A stretch of 64,000 nt of DNA from Algoriphagus aquimarinus (GTDB lineage: Bacteria; Bacteroidota; Bacteroidia; Cytophagales; Cyclobacteriaceae), in contig NZ_FOKK01000004.1 in NCBI RefSeq assembly GCF_900112005.1, forward strand, positions 62,001 through 126,000, in the 5' to 3' direction. Under the pieces are notes generated by a model. The model made no database searches. It was not told the origin of the DNA and saw only the letters and a program-made list of their open reading frames with translations. Made by a program: the position numbers and the translations under genes. This document shows, one piece after another, positions 24,228 through 32,869 of this stretch. How positions within the stretch are numbered: position 1 is the stretch's first letter; each line of letters starts with the position of its first letter.

Positions 24228-24886
24228 GACTGAATTGCCAAAATATTTGCCGCAACATCCTTAGACATAAAGAGTGTTTTTTTCTGATCGACTAGGATTT
24301 CCATCGAACCGTCAAACTCTACTTTGTCCAGAACTTTGATTCTTGCGCCGATGTAAGCACCTACTTTATCTAGGTATTTTAGGAAGGCGGCAGAGCTGTC
24401 TTTTACGGCTACGATCTGACCTGATTGATCTATGTCCATCTCGTTCAAAGCAAGTCTTGGTCGAGCCCTCACATCTCCATATTCATCCGGAATCGGATCG
24501 CCATGGGGGTCGAATTTTGGGAAGTTTAGATACGAGTCTAAACGCTGAATAAGTAGGGGAGATTGGATGTGCTCCAACTCCTCGGCTACCTCATGAACCT
24601 CGTCCCAAGCGAACTGTAATTTCTCGACCAAAAACACTTCCCAAAGTCTGTGTTTTCGGATAGTCTGTAGTGCTCGTTTCTTACCCTCTTCCGTGATGTT
24701 GACCCCGTAATATTTCCGGTATTCAATCACTTCCTTATCTCCCAACTTTCTTAGCATGTCAGAGACTGAAGCCGGCTTGGTTTTCATCTCCGCTGCCACG
24801 TCATTCGTCGACACACTTTTAGTAGCTCCATCTGATAGGTGATAGATCGCTTTCAGGTAATTCTCCTCAGCTGTAGTTAAGGTCAT
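24224..24886 (-). CDS. DtxR/MntR-family metal-dependent regulator
   Basis: A 220-residue repressor: N-terminal winged helix (TAEENYLKAIYHLSD, VSTNDVAAEMKTKPASVSD), metal-binding dimerisation domain (HRLWEVFLVEKL, EVAEELEHIQ, FPKFDPHGDPIPD) and a C-terminal SH3/FeoA-like domain from about 150. It heads the uptake operon, overlapping the binding-protein gene, and likely shuts it off when metal is plentiful via the palindromes upstream. Confidence 0.93.
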   Translation of the reverse strand: MTLTTAEENYLKAIYHLSDGATKSVSTNDVAAEMKTKPASVSDMLRKLGDKEVIEYRKYYGVNITEEGKKRALQTIRKHRLWEVFLVEKLQFAWDEVHEVAEELEHIQSPLLIQRLDSYLNFPKFDPHGDPIPDEYGDVRARPRLALNEMDIDQSGQIVAVKDSSAAFLKYLDKVGAYIGARIKVLDKVEFDGSMEILVDQKKTLFMSKDVAANILAIQS

Positions 24887-24924
24887 GGTATTCCAATTTG
24901 TACTGAGACAAATATAAAAATTAA

Positions 24925-25017
24925 TTTAGATATAGCTAAAAATATATTCAATAGTGTCTAAATCGCCTGTGGATAACCCTTTTTCAAATGTGTTTAGTGT
25001 TTTAGTCTTGGCTAAAA
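24925..25017 (-). promoter_or_regulatory. Probable DtxR/MntR operators: two TTTAG-N6-CTAAA palindromes
   Basis: Two inverted repeats of the same design, TTTAGATATAGCTAAA (24925-24940) and TTTTAGTCTTGGCTAAAA (25000-25017), lie 39 and 114 bases before the regulator start. Same half-site and spacing argue for one binding protein, most likely the regulator itself. The promoter should lie between or over them. Confidence 0.65.
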
Positions 25018-25200
25018 ATATGATTAGTCTAGTTTAAAGAATGTGTTAATTAATTGATTTATAATATATTGAAAACATGATTTCTCAGTCTTTTCTAAGT
25101 AAAAAGTAAAAAACACCCAGTTTCCATTTTGAGGAAATGAGTGTTAGAATTAGGGCATAGGTGGATAACTGTGGATAGTAATCCACATCCTGTTTAAAAC
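24961..25200. other. Intergenic region between regulator operon and glycosyltransferase
   Basis: Apart from the second operator (25000-25017) and the terminator (25107-25145), this A/T-rich stretch holds no gene that I can see. The whole spacer runs from 24887 to 25200 (314 bases). Confidence 0.6.
25107..25145 (-). terminator. Terminator after the glycosyltransferase gene
   Basis: An imperfect stem (AACACCCAGTTTCC near 25112-25125, complement 25133-25145) is followed on the minus strand by a T-run (TTTTTTAC). Confidence 0.6.
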
Positions 25201-26322
25201 TTACAGAGAGGAAATTGCCGTGATGAAATCTCTGTGTTGAGATTTCCACAGTATAGAAGCATCAGGACTTTGAGTGAAATATTCCTGATTGAGTGCGGCA
25301 TTGAATTGCAGAGACGCCTGCTCCAAGTCGAAAAAGTCTATGGGGAATCCTCCAGAAAACGGATTTAAAAAGTCTAACCAGTTTGGGTTTCCGCCTATCA
25401 AAACCGGAACTCCCAGTGCTGCTGATTCGAACAGTTTTGTTGGTAATTTATCCTTTATAGCCTCTCGATTTTGATAGGGTAAAATCGCAAAATCTACTCC
25501 CGAGTATGCTGCTATAATCTCTTCATGAGGGATGGGTGAGTCGGATGATTTCAGCTTAATTTGATGAATATTTTCGCAGGCTTTTTGAAGGATATTTGCA
25601 TAGTTTGATACCGTGCAATGCCCAATAATCTGGAGTGTAGATCTAGGGAAATTCTTTAAAATTTCCTTGAACCATTCTATCCCTTCGAGTGTCCCAAAAG
25701 CAGGAGTGAGGGTGCCTGAAATCACAAAACTATATGCTTCTTTTTCTGAAATTTTGAATGGTGAAACGGACTTAATTTCTCCAGAAAATTTATTTTCCAA
25801 AATCAAAAAAGGAGTTTTCTCAGGCATCTCTTCAGCGTAACATTTCTCAGCTAGCAAGAATAAATCTATACGATTTACCCTTTCCATTTGCCTTATTATC
25901 CGGCTTAGTTTTGCCTTTTTGTTTGGACTTAAGGAAGGGTTTAGATCTAGGTTTTTGACATAATTTTCCTGTACATCATAGACCAAATTGTAGCCCAAAA
26001 TCCCTTTAAAAAATGAGGCAATTGGAAGGTATTCATAAGTGCAGCAGATCAGGATTTTTGGACGAACTTTCAGTAGAATTCTCAAGAATCTGACTTGTGA
26101 GGAGATCCTTCCCCAGGCTGAGTTAGTCTTGGAAAAAGAAGAGTAAAAGTTTTCATCTTCGCAATTTTTAATAGGGAATTGTGAAAATCCCATAAAACTT
26201 AAGCGATATAGACCTGTTTCTCGCAACGAAAGGCCAAGCTTTCCATAAGCTCTTGTATCTTTGGCGGGCTTTAGACTTGATGCTATCAAGACTGGAATTC
26301 GAGAATCAAATTTTCCACTCAT
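25201..26322 (-). CDS. Glycosyltransferase family protein
   Basis: I place the start at the ATG at 26322 (373 residues), because the longer reading would overlap dapD on the opposite strand. The fold looks like a GT-B glycosyltransferase of the GT4 type: N-terminal IPVLIASSLKPAKD, middle AYSFVISGTLTPAFG, and a C-terminal donor site with PIPHEEIIAAYSGVDFAILP, LPTKLFESAALGVPVLIGG. The EX7E-like pattern is partial. Product may be a surface glycan or lipid-linked sugar. It is divergently arranged with dapD, 20 bases apart. Confidence 0.75.
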   Translation of the reverse strand: MSGKFDSRIPVLIASSLKPAKDTRAYGKLGLSLRETGLYRLSFMGFSQFPIKNCEDENFYSSFSKTNSAWGRISSQVRFLRILLKVRPKILICCTYEYLPIASFFKGILGYNLVYDVQENYVKNLDLNPSLSPNKKAKLSRIIRQMERVNRIDLFLLAEKCYAEEMPEKTPFLILENKFSGEIKSVSPFKISEKEAYSFVISGTLTPAFGTLEGIEWFKEILKNFPRSTLQIIGHCTVSNYANILQKACENIHQIKLKSSDSPIPHEEIIAAYSGVDFAILPYQNREAIKDKLPTKLFESAALGVPVLIGGNPNWLDFLNPFSGGFPIDFFDLEQASLQFNAALNQEYFTQSPDASILWKSQHRDFITAISSL

Positions 26323-26342
26323 AAACGAAACTAACCAAAATA

Positions 26343-27158
26343 ATGGAACTGAAAACAATCATTGAGCAGGCTTGGGAAAACCGAGAACTATTAAAAGAAG
26401 AAACTACTCAACAAGCCATTAGAGCTGTAATCGCAGATCTTGACGCGGGCATTATCCGTGTTGCAGAGCCTACTGATGATGGCAATTGGAAAGTAAATGA
26501 TTGGGTGAAGAAGGCCGTAATTCTTTATTTCCCTATTCAGAAAATGGAAACTATCGAGGTAGGACCGTTTGAATTCCACGATAAAATGGCGCTTAAAACC
26601 AACTATGCAGAGAAAGGCGTACGTGTAGTACCTCACGCTGTAGCTCGTTACGGAGCGTACTTGGCTAGCGGAGTTGTGATGATGCCAAGTTATGTTAATA
26701 TCGGTGCATATGTGGACGGTGGCACGATGGTTGACACTTGGGCTACTGTCGGTTCCTGTGCGCAGATCGGCAAAAATGTTCATTTAAGTGGTGGAGTAGG
26801 TATTGGAGGAGTTTTGGAACCAATCCAAGCAGCTCCGGTAATTATCGAAGAAGGTGCTTTTATCGGCTCTCGTGCGATTATAGTAGAAGGTGTCAGAATA
26901 GGTAAAGAAGCCGTAATAGGCGCTGGAGTTACCTTGACAGCAAGTTCTAAAATAATTGATGTCACTGGATCTGAGCCTATAGAATACAAGGGTTATGTAC
27001 CTGCTCGTTCTGTAGTTATTCCTGGATCTATCGCCAAAAAATTCCCAGCAGGCACTTTCCAAGTTCCTTGCGCTTTGATCATAGGTCAAAGAAAAGCATC
27101 TACCGATCTCAAAACCTCTTTAAATGATGCGCTAAGAGATAATAGTGTAGCAGTTTAA
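26343..27158 (+). CDS. dapD: 2,3,4,5-tetrahydropyridine-2,6-dicarboxylate N-succinyltransferase
   Basis: A 271-residue DapD of usual length. The C-terminal half is a left-handed beta-helix with hexapeptide repeats (VNIGAYVDGGTMVDTWATVG, GAFIGSRAIIVEGVRIG). It adds a succinyl group in the lysine/meso-diaminopimelate pathway, which feeds peptidoglycan. A TPR lipoprotein gene follows 10 bases downstream. Confidence 0.96.
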   Translation: MELKTIIEQAWENRELLKEETTQQAIRAVIADLDAGIIRVAEPTDDGNWKVNDWVKKAVILYFPIQKMETIEVGPFEFHDKMALKTNYAEKGVRVVPHAVARYGAYLASGVVMMPSYVNIGAYVDGGTMVDTWATVGSCAQIGKNVHLSGGVGIGGVLEPIQAAPVIIEEGAFIGSRAIIVEGVRIGKEAVIGAGVTLTASSKIIDVTGSEPIEYKGYVPARSVVIPGSIAKKFPAGTFQVPCALIIGQRKASTDLKTSLNDALRDNSVAV

Positions 27159-27168
27159 ATCAACAATA

Positions 27169-27771
27169 ATGAAAACGAGTACGCGAGCGATTATAGCTCT
27201 ATTTATTTCAGCAGCCCTTTGGTCTTGTTCAGAAAAGAAAACAAGTTCAGGGGATGCCTATTTCAATAAAGGAGACTACGCTGAGGCAGCGGATGAGTAT
27301 TCTGAAGATTTGAAATTCAATCCCAACGATGTTCGCATGCTATATAATAGAGGCAGAGCGAATGAGGAGCAAGGAAATTACGAAGAAGCAAAGGCAGATT
27401 TTGAAAAGGCGCTAGAAGTAGAGCCAAATAATTTTCAGGTTTTACTCAGTTTGGCAAACGTTCATTATAATCAAAAGAATTACACCAATGCTTTGCTGTA
27501 TGCAGATCAAGCAGCTGAAATCTCAGGTGCGCCTGCTATGGCCTCTTTCATGAAAGCTAGAGCTCTACATCAATTGGGCAAGCCTGATGAAGCATTGAAA
27601 GCATATGGAAATGCAATTGCAGTGGATAAGGAATTCGGGCAAGCTTACTTCAACAGAGGTATGTTGAAGGTAGCAATGAAAAAGGTCGGCTCTTCATGCG
27701 AAGACTTTCAACTTGCTAGAGCCTTGGAATATCCCGGGGCAGATGAGGCTTACGCCAAATATTGCAAATAA
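27169..27771 (+). CDS. TPR-repeat lipoprotein
   Basis: A 200-residue protein with a lipoprotein signal peptide (cysteine at residue 20, LWSC) and tetratricopeptide repeats from about residue 27 onward (AYFNKGDYAEAADEYSEDLK, YNRGRANEEQGNYEEAKADF, and two more). TPR arrays mediate protein contacts. It follows dapD closely and is closed by a strong terminator. Confidence 0.85.
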   Translation: MKTSTRAIIALFISAALWSCSEKKTSSGDAYFNKGDYAEAADEYSEDLKFNPNDVRMLYNRGRANEEQGNYEEAKADFEKALEVEPNNFQVLLSLANVHYNQKNYTNALLYADQAAEISGAPAMASFMKARALHQLGKPDEALKAYGNAIAVDKEFGQAYFNRGMLKVAMKKVGSSCEDFQLARALEYPGADEAYAKYCK

Positions 27772-27775
27772 TATC

Positions 27776-27800
27776 AAAACCGGCTTAGGCCGGTTTTTTT
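27776..27800 (+). terminator. Rho-independent terminator after dapD-TPR unit
   Basis: AAAACCGGC (27776-27784) and GCCGGTTTT (27789-27797) form a 9-bp stem with a 4-base loop, followed by more T. Confidence 0.9.
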
Positions 27801-28156
27801 ATGTCTTTTTTTAATAAGTAGATCTTTTAAGTGGTAGCAGAAATCAAAGTATTATGTGGTCCTGCTTCTCCAGAAGCTGAATAAATACTTGTAGGATAAG
27901 TCTCAAAAACGGGTAAAAAGTTATCGACATCTTAAGACTGAATACTGTGACTGATCACTTTTCTACCGCTCGTGCCGTTGGCACTCTTATATATTCCCGA
28001 CTATGCATCACCCAGTATTTCACTTCGCTTATCCTGGGCAATTACGGAACGCACCTTTGGCGCTGGATAACCATTGCTATGATAAGGTGACTGAAAACTA
28101 TGGCTGATTACTGCAACTAATAACCAACAACTAACAACCAACAACTAGCCCCCTTT
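27801..28156. other. Gene-free region with repeat-like sequence
   Basis: No gene is seen in these 356 bases. The middle (about 27966-28090) has short palindromic words such as GTGCCGTTGGCAC and CCCAGTATT...TCCTGGG, and the end (28120-28146) has short repeats of AACAACTA/ACCAACA. It looks like a degraded dispersed intergenic element. Confidence 0.5.
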
Positions 28157-28864
28157 TCAATGCTCGTGAGCTTCCTCAACGTGATCACAGACATCTTCTG
28201 AGCTTAATTTCCCACTACCACCGCAGGTTCGACAAGAGCTTACTTCTTTCAAGCTACCCTCACAAACAGGGCAGGTGAGCCTTCCTTTGCCTGAGCATCT
28301 TTCGCACTCGAAGTATTCTACGATTTTAAAAATATTCATCTTAGTGATCATCCCAGAACCGTTACAACGACTGCAGCCAACCACGCCTTTTGCTTTGCAG
28401 TAGTGACATTCTTGCTCTATTTGCCTGGTTCCATCACAAGTAAAGCAAGTCTGGTATCTATAGCCTCTGCGGTCGCAAAGCTGGCATTCTTGAATTTCCT
28501 TCAATGGAGTCTCTAGACGGTGTTGAAGTTCTTGCGCTCCTTTATAGTGTGAACCCGTAAATCCAGTTAACTCTAAATACTTATTTAAAAAATTAGCTGA
28601 ATTATCATATTGCTTAAGTTGAAAAAGAGTCTCTGCGAATAAATAAGGCATTTCTTCTGGAAGCGGCTGACCAGAATCGATCAGATTTCTGAAGATAGAA
28701 TTCGCCGTTTCATAGTCATTTCTCTCAATAGCAGCTTTTGCGCCTTTCATCCAATGGTCTGTTTGACCGAGATTTGGACCGATTTGCGCAAGCGTTACCT
28801 GGCCAAAAGCCAATGTGAAAACAAAACTTAGAAGTAGAAGGGAGGGGTGAAATTTAATGCTCAC
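28157..28864 (-). CDS. Exported protein with DnaJ-type zinc-finger repeats
   Basis: A 235-residue protein. The N-terminus has a signal peptide (LLLLSFVFTLAFG), then a short helical TPR-like stretch (residues 35-110). From about 125 to the end come repeated CxxCxGxG-like motifs (CFTCDGT, CSRCNGSG, CERCSGKG, CRTCGGSG), like the zinc-binding domain of DnaJ, without any J domain. It is unusual for an exported protein. Function is not known; a chaperone-like or redox role is possible. Confidence 0.75.
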   Translation of the reverse strand: MSIKFHPSLLLLSFVFTLAFGQVTLAQIGPNLGQTDHWMKGAKAAIERNDYETANSIFRNLIDSGQPLPEEMPYLFAETLFQLKQYDNSANFLNKYLELTGFTGSHYKGAQELQHRLETPLKEIQECQLCDRRGYRYQTCFTCDGTRQIEQECHYCKAKGVVGCSRCNGSGMITKMNIFKIVEYFECERCSGKGRLTCPVCEGSLKEVSSCRTCGGSGKLSSEDVCDHVEEAHEH

Positions 28865-29087
28865 AGGGATAGTGTTTTTCTAGAATAGCAATAAAGGTAG
28901 AAGTTTCTTTATCGTAAAGTTAATGTTTCCAAAAGGGCAAATCTGTCCATAATCTGCTAAATGGATTTTAGAAGTTAAAAATTGTCTTTATTTTAGGATT
29001 AAATTCTTTTGAATGCTTAATTATTAAATCTTTGAGCTGAACTACTGAATTTACAGTCATATAATTTTAATCCTAAATATTAGAAAG

Positions 29088-29495
29088 ATGGGAAAACCAA
29101 TCACAATGATCGAGAGCATCGGTCCTGCTATGAAAGATAAACTTAGCGCCGCTGGAGTAACTACTGTAGAAAGCCTATTAGAAAAAGGAGCATCCAAGGC
29201 TGGTAGAAAGGCTATCGCTGATGCCTCAGGCTTAGATGAAAGTAAGATCCTAGTATGGGTGAATATGGCCGATCTTTTTAGAATTAATGGGGTTGCTAGT
29301 CAATTTGCAGAACTTCTTAAAGCTGCAGGAGTAGATACAGTAAAAGAGTTGAGAAACAGAAATGCAGAAAATCTACATGCTGCGTTGGTGAAAACTCAAG
29401 AAGAAAAAGGATTAACTAGAGTAGTTCCAGCTGCTTCAAAGGTTGCTGACTTCGTGGAGCAAGCAAAGACGCTTGAGCCAATAGTTACCTATTAA
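29088..29495 (+). CDS. DUF4332-type helix-hairpin-helix protein
   Basis: A 135-residue protein with two helix-hairpin-helix units: IESIGPAMKDKLSAAGVTTV (residues 8-27) and a second near FRINGVASQFAELLKAAGVD. Such units bind DNA non-specifically; DUF4332 proteins carry the same pair. It is a single-gene unit closed by a terminator at 29522-29557. Confidence 0.75.
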   Translation: MGKPITMIESIGPAMKDKLSAAGVTTVESLLEKGASKAGRKAIADASGLDESKILVWVNMADLFRINGVASQFAELLKAAGVDTVKELRNRNAENLHAALVKTQEEKGLTRVVPAASKVADFVEQAKTLEPIVTY

Positions 29496-29521
29496 TCCTT
29501 TTATACATACCGTTTTTATTG

Positions 29522-29557
29522 AAAAACCTTTTTGCCATAGGCATCAAGGTTTTTTTT
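29522..29557 (+). terminator. Terminator after the DUF4332 gene
   Basis: AAAAACCTT and AAGGTTTTT pair around an inner TGCC/GGCA stem and run into eight T. Confidence 0.85.
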
Positions 29558-29585
29558 GTAGTTTGGTTTCATAATCATTTTGACC

Positions 29586-31124
29586 ATGAGCAAGACAGAA
29601 GAATTTATTACCCATTTGGCCGAAGGTCAAAAATATAAAAAAGACTCAATAGTACTAGGTACTGGTGTTTTGGATGGAGTACCTGTTACAGGTGCCCAAA
29701 TCAAAATAGCTCTCAAAACGATGAACCGGCATGGACTTATTGCTGGGGCAACGGGAACGGGGAAAACAAAGACCTTGCAAGTGATTGCAGAACAACTGGC
29801 TTTGAAAGGAGTACCTTCTGTGTTAATGGATCTCAAAGGGGATTTGTCGGGGCTAGCTCAGCCAGGAACTGCCAATGATTTTATTAAAAATCGCTCTGAA
29901 GTCATTGGTGTGGACTATGTACCGATGGGTTTGCCGATAGAACTGATGTCTATTTCGGACGAAAAAGGCGTGCGTTTGAAAGCTACTGTATCTGAGTTTG
30001 GTCCAGTATTGATCGCACAGATTCTGGAGCTCAATGATACACAGCAGGGCGTGATATCACTCATATTCCGCTATTGTGATGTAAATCATCTTCCATTAGT
30101 GGACCTGAAAGACCTTAAGCGTGTGCTTCAGTTTATCACCAATGAGGGGAAGGAAGCTATCAAAAAGGAATACGGTCAAGTCTCTTCAGCTTCGGTAAAT
30201 ACGATTATGCGGAAGATCATCGAACTGGAGCAACAAGGTGCGGAACGGTTTTTTGGAGAAAAATCCTTCGAAGTAGAAGACTTTTTGAGAACCAAAGACG
30301 GGAAAGGTGTAATCTCCGTGATTAGACTGACTGACATTCAAAGTAGGCCTAAGTTATTTTCTACATTCATGCTCAGTCTATTATCAGAAATTTATGAGTC
30401 ATTCCCTGAGCAAGGAGACGCAGACCAGCCGAAACTATGTTTGTTTATAGATGAAGCCCATTTGGTTTTCTCCAATGCTTCCAACGATCTTCTTGAGAAA
30501 ATCGAAGCCATTGTCAAATTGATCAGATCCAAAGGGGTTGGTGTATATTTTTGTACCCAAACTCCAACTGATGTACCTGATAGCATTCTGGGGCAACTGG
30601 GTTTGAAAGTGCAGCATGCTTTGAGAGCTTTCACAGCGAAGGACCGTAAGGCTATTACCAAAACAGCAGAAAATTATCCTGATTCAATTTATTACGAGAC
30701 TTCCGAAGTGTTGACTTCGATGGGAATCGGCGAGGCGCTAATTACAGCTTTGAACGAAAAAGGGATTCCTACGCCACTTGCGCATACACTAGTGAGAGCA
30801 CCGATTACCAGAATGGATATATTGAATCCTGCGGAAATAGATGCTGTTGTCCAGAATTCTGCTTTAGTTTACAAATACAATCAGGATATCGATAGAGAAA
30901 GTGCTTTTGAGCTATTGGAGAAGAAAATGGCGGATATTGAGGAGATTCAGAAAAAAGCTGAATTACCAGGTCCAAAAGCATCAACAACAACTAGTAGAAG
31001 AACCACTAAAGATGATTCTCTTTTTGCAGAATTGAGTAAGAATACCATGGTGAGGCAGTTGGGTAGAACGATTTTCAGAGAATTGACCAGAGGAATATTG
31101 GGTTCATTCACTAAAAAAAGATAG
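29586..31124 (+). CDS. HerA-like ATPase (DUF853/YjgR family)
   Basis: A protein of about 512 residues, started at the ATG at 29586. Walker A is GATGTGKTKTLQ near residue 55 and Walker B is LFIDEAHLVF near 293. The family resembles the HerA/FtsK DNA-pumping ATPases. A basic C-terminus (STTTSRRTTKDDS) follows a coiled-coil. Its exact task is unknown; it is widespread and not obviously linked to neighbours. Confidence 0.88.
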   Translation: MSKTEEFITHLAEGQKYKKDSIVLGTGVLDGVPVTGAQIKIALKTMNRHGLIAGATGTGKTKTLQVIAEQLALKGVPSVLMDLKGDLSGLAQPGTANDFIKNRSEVIGVDYVPMGLPIELMSISDEKGVRLKATVSEFGPVLIAQILELNDTQQGVISLIFRYCDVNHLPLVDLKDLKRVLQFITNEGKEAIKKEYGQVSSASVNTIMRKIIELEQQGAERFFGEKSFEVEDFLRTKDGKGVISVIRLTDIQSRPKLFSTFMLSLLSEIYESFPEQGDADQPKLCLFIDEAHLVFSNASNDLLEKIEAIVKLIRSKGVGVYFCTQTPTDVPDSILGQLGLKVQHALRAFTAKDRKAITKTAENYPDSIYYETSEVLTSMGIGEALITALNEKGIPTPLAHTLVRAPITRMDILNPAEIDAVVQNSALVYKYNQDIDRESAFELLEKKMADIEEIQKKAELPGPKASTTTSRRTTKDDSLFAELSKNTMVRQLGRTIFRELTRGILGSFTKKR

Positions 31125-31161
31125 GTGATTTAAATTATTGTATTACAGTAGCTTATAAGTT

Positions 31162-32367
31162 TTGAAAATAGGAATAATAGGGGGTGGAGCAGCTGGTTTT
31201 TTCGCAGCTATTCACGCAAGCGCGCCAGGAACAGAAGTTACTATTTTTGAAAAGTCCCCAAAGCTTTTATCTAAGGTAAAAGTGTCTGGTGGTGGCAGGT
31301 GCAATGTCACACATAGACCTATGGAAATCTCCAAACTGGTCAAAAACTATCCCAGAGGTGAGAAGTTTTTAAAGCGCGTTTTCCCCAAATTCAAATCCGA
31401 GGATACCATCAGGTGGTTTGAAAGTAGAGGAGTGGCTTTGAAGATTGAAGCTGATGGGAGGATGTTTCCTGTTTCGGATTCCTCTCAATCCATCATTGAT
31501 GTATTACTTAAAGAGGCTAAAAAACTCAATATCACTATTCGTAAGTCCTGTGGTGTAGAGTCCATTACTCCTGCGGATAGCCAATATAAGCTCGATACAG
31601 ACGATGGGACATTCCTTGTAGACAAGCTGATAATAGCCACAGGAGGGCATCCTAAATTGGATAGTTACTCGTTCTTAAAGAATCTTAAGCACAGCATTTT
31701 AGATCCAATCCCATCACTTTTTACTTTCAATACTCCCAAGGAATCACTGCGTGAACTTATGGGGCTATCGGTGGTAGATGGAATAGTCAAAATAGAAGGC
31801 ACAAAAATGACTTATAGAGGTCCTGTGTTGGTGACGCATTGGGGTGTGAGTGGACCTGCTGTATTGAAATTATCTGCTTTTGGAGCGCAATGGCTTAAGG
31901 ATAAAAACTACGTTGCTACAGCATTAATTAATTGGAATGGAGCATACGGCGAGGAAGAATTTAATGCCCATATCAAAAACTATCTACTGGCTCATCCTAA
32001 TCGTAAAGTAGAGAGTCATTCACTTTTTGAAATTCCAGCTAGGCTTTGGGAGCACTTTTGTGCACGTTCGGGAGTAGAAAATGCACAATTGTATGGCACA
32101 CTGTCGAAAAAGCAAATCAATAAGTTGGTACAGAATCTTTTTTGCTATACTTTGAAAGTCGAAGGAAAGACTACCTTCAAAGAAGAATTTGTAACTGCCG
32201 GAGGAATTGCCTTGAATGAGGTAAATCCGGAAACCTTGGAAAGTAATTATCACCCAAACCTTTACTTTGCCGGGGAAGTCTTAAATATAGATGGTATCAC
32301 TGGTGGCTTCAATTTTCAAGCTGCCTGGTCCACAGGATTTCTTGCAGGTACTGCCTCATTGAATTAA
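31162..32367 (+). CDS. HI0933/BaiN-type flavoprotein oxidoreductase
   Basis: A 401-residue protein with a TTG start at 31162. The FAD-binding Rossmann motif is IGGGAAGFFAAI (6-17), followed by VSGGGRCNVTH and, near the end, YFAGEVLNIDGITGGFNFQ. These match the HI0933 family of FAD-dependent proteins. Substrate is not known. The following small gene starts 5 bases after its stop. Confidence 0.88.
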   Translation: MKIGIIGGGAAGFFAAIHASAPGTEVTIFEKSPKLLSKVKVSGGGRCNVTHRPMEISKLVKNYPRGEKFLKRVFPKFKSEDTIRWFESRGVALKIEADGRMFPVSDSSQSIIDVLLKEAKKLNITIRKSCGVESITPADSQYKLDTDDGTFLVDKLIIATGGHPKLDSYSFLKNLKHSILDPIPSLFTFNTPKESLRELMGLSVVDGIVKIEGTKMTYRGPVLVTHWGVSGPAVLKLSAFGAQWLKDKNYVATALINWNGAYGEEEFNAHIKNYLLAHPNRKVESHSLFEIPARLWEHFCARSGVENAQLYGTLSKKQINKLVQNLFCYTLKVEGKTTFKEEFVTAGGIALNEVNPETLESNYHPNLYFAGEVLNIDGITGGFNFQAAWSTGFLAGTASLN

Positions 32368-32372
32368 CGCAT

Positions 32373-32723
32373 ATGGAACAACTTTATCCTGAACTTGATC
32401 AGCTCATTTGCGAAATGGCTGATGGTGACAAAGATTTTGAAAAAGATCTTACTGTGGCAATTTATAAGGGGCTACTCGAACTTAGAGAAAAATATGCTGA
32501 CGGTTCATCTGAAAAAGATGATATAAAAATCCAGCAAATCAGACATAAGTTAAAGCCGACTCTCTGTATGTTTGAATTATCACATATTACGGATGAATTG
32601 CAGGTAGGCAAGGAAATCATTGAAAGTGAGGGATTTGATTGCGTTCAGTTTCAGTCACATTACCTAAGTCTACAAGTAAAGCTAGAGGCTGCTATCCAGC
32701 GTGTCCATAAATTGACGCTATAA
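32373..32723 (+). CDS. Small helical protein, possibly Hpt-like
   Basis: A 116-residue all-helical protein in an operon with the flavoprotein gene. The segment IRHKLKPTLCMFEL resembles the phosphorylatable H-x-L-K core of histidine phosphotransfer (Hpt) domains, and the length suits such a domain. No kinase or response regulator is near. The Hpt idea is weak without a structure comparison. Confidence 0.5.
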   Translation: MEQLYPELDQLICEMADGDKDFEKDLTVAIYKGLLELREKYADGSSEKDDIKIQQIRHKLKPTLCMFELSHITDELQVGKEIIESEGFDCVQFQSHYLSLQVKLEAAIQRVHKLTL

Positions 32724-32869
32724 AAAAAGGAGCTGACACCCGCCGCTCCACTTTTGAAATCGTTACCCTATGAAGTATTATGTTCTATGTTACAAAAGTA
32801 GCCCATACAGATTTCTTGAACTTTAAGGGATCATGAATTTCATGTAAAGCTTTCTATTTTTGAAGCCTC

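Noticed and set aside
26323..26358. Longer start for the glycosyltransferase
   Set aside because: It would overlap the opposite-strand dapD start and adds a hydrophobic extension; the ATG at 26322 gives a normal Rossmann-type start.
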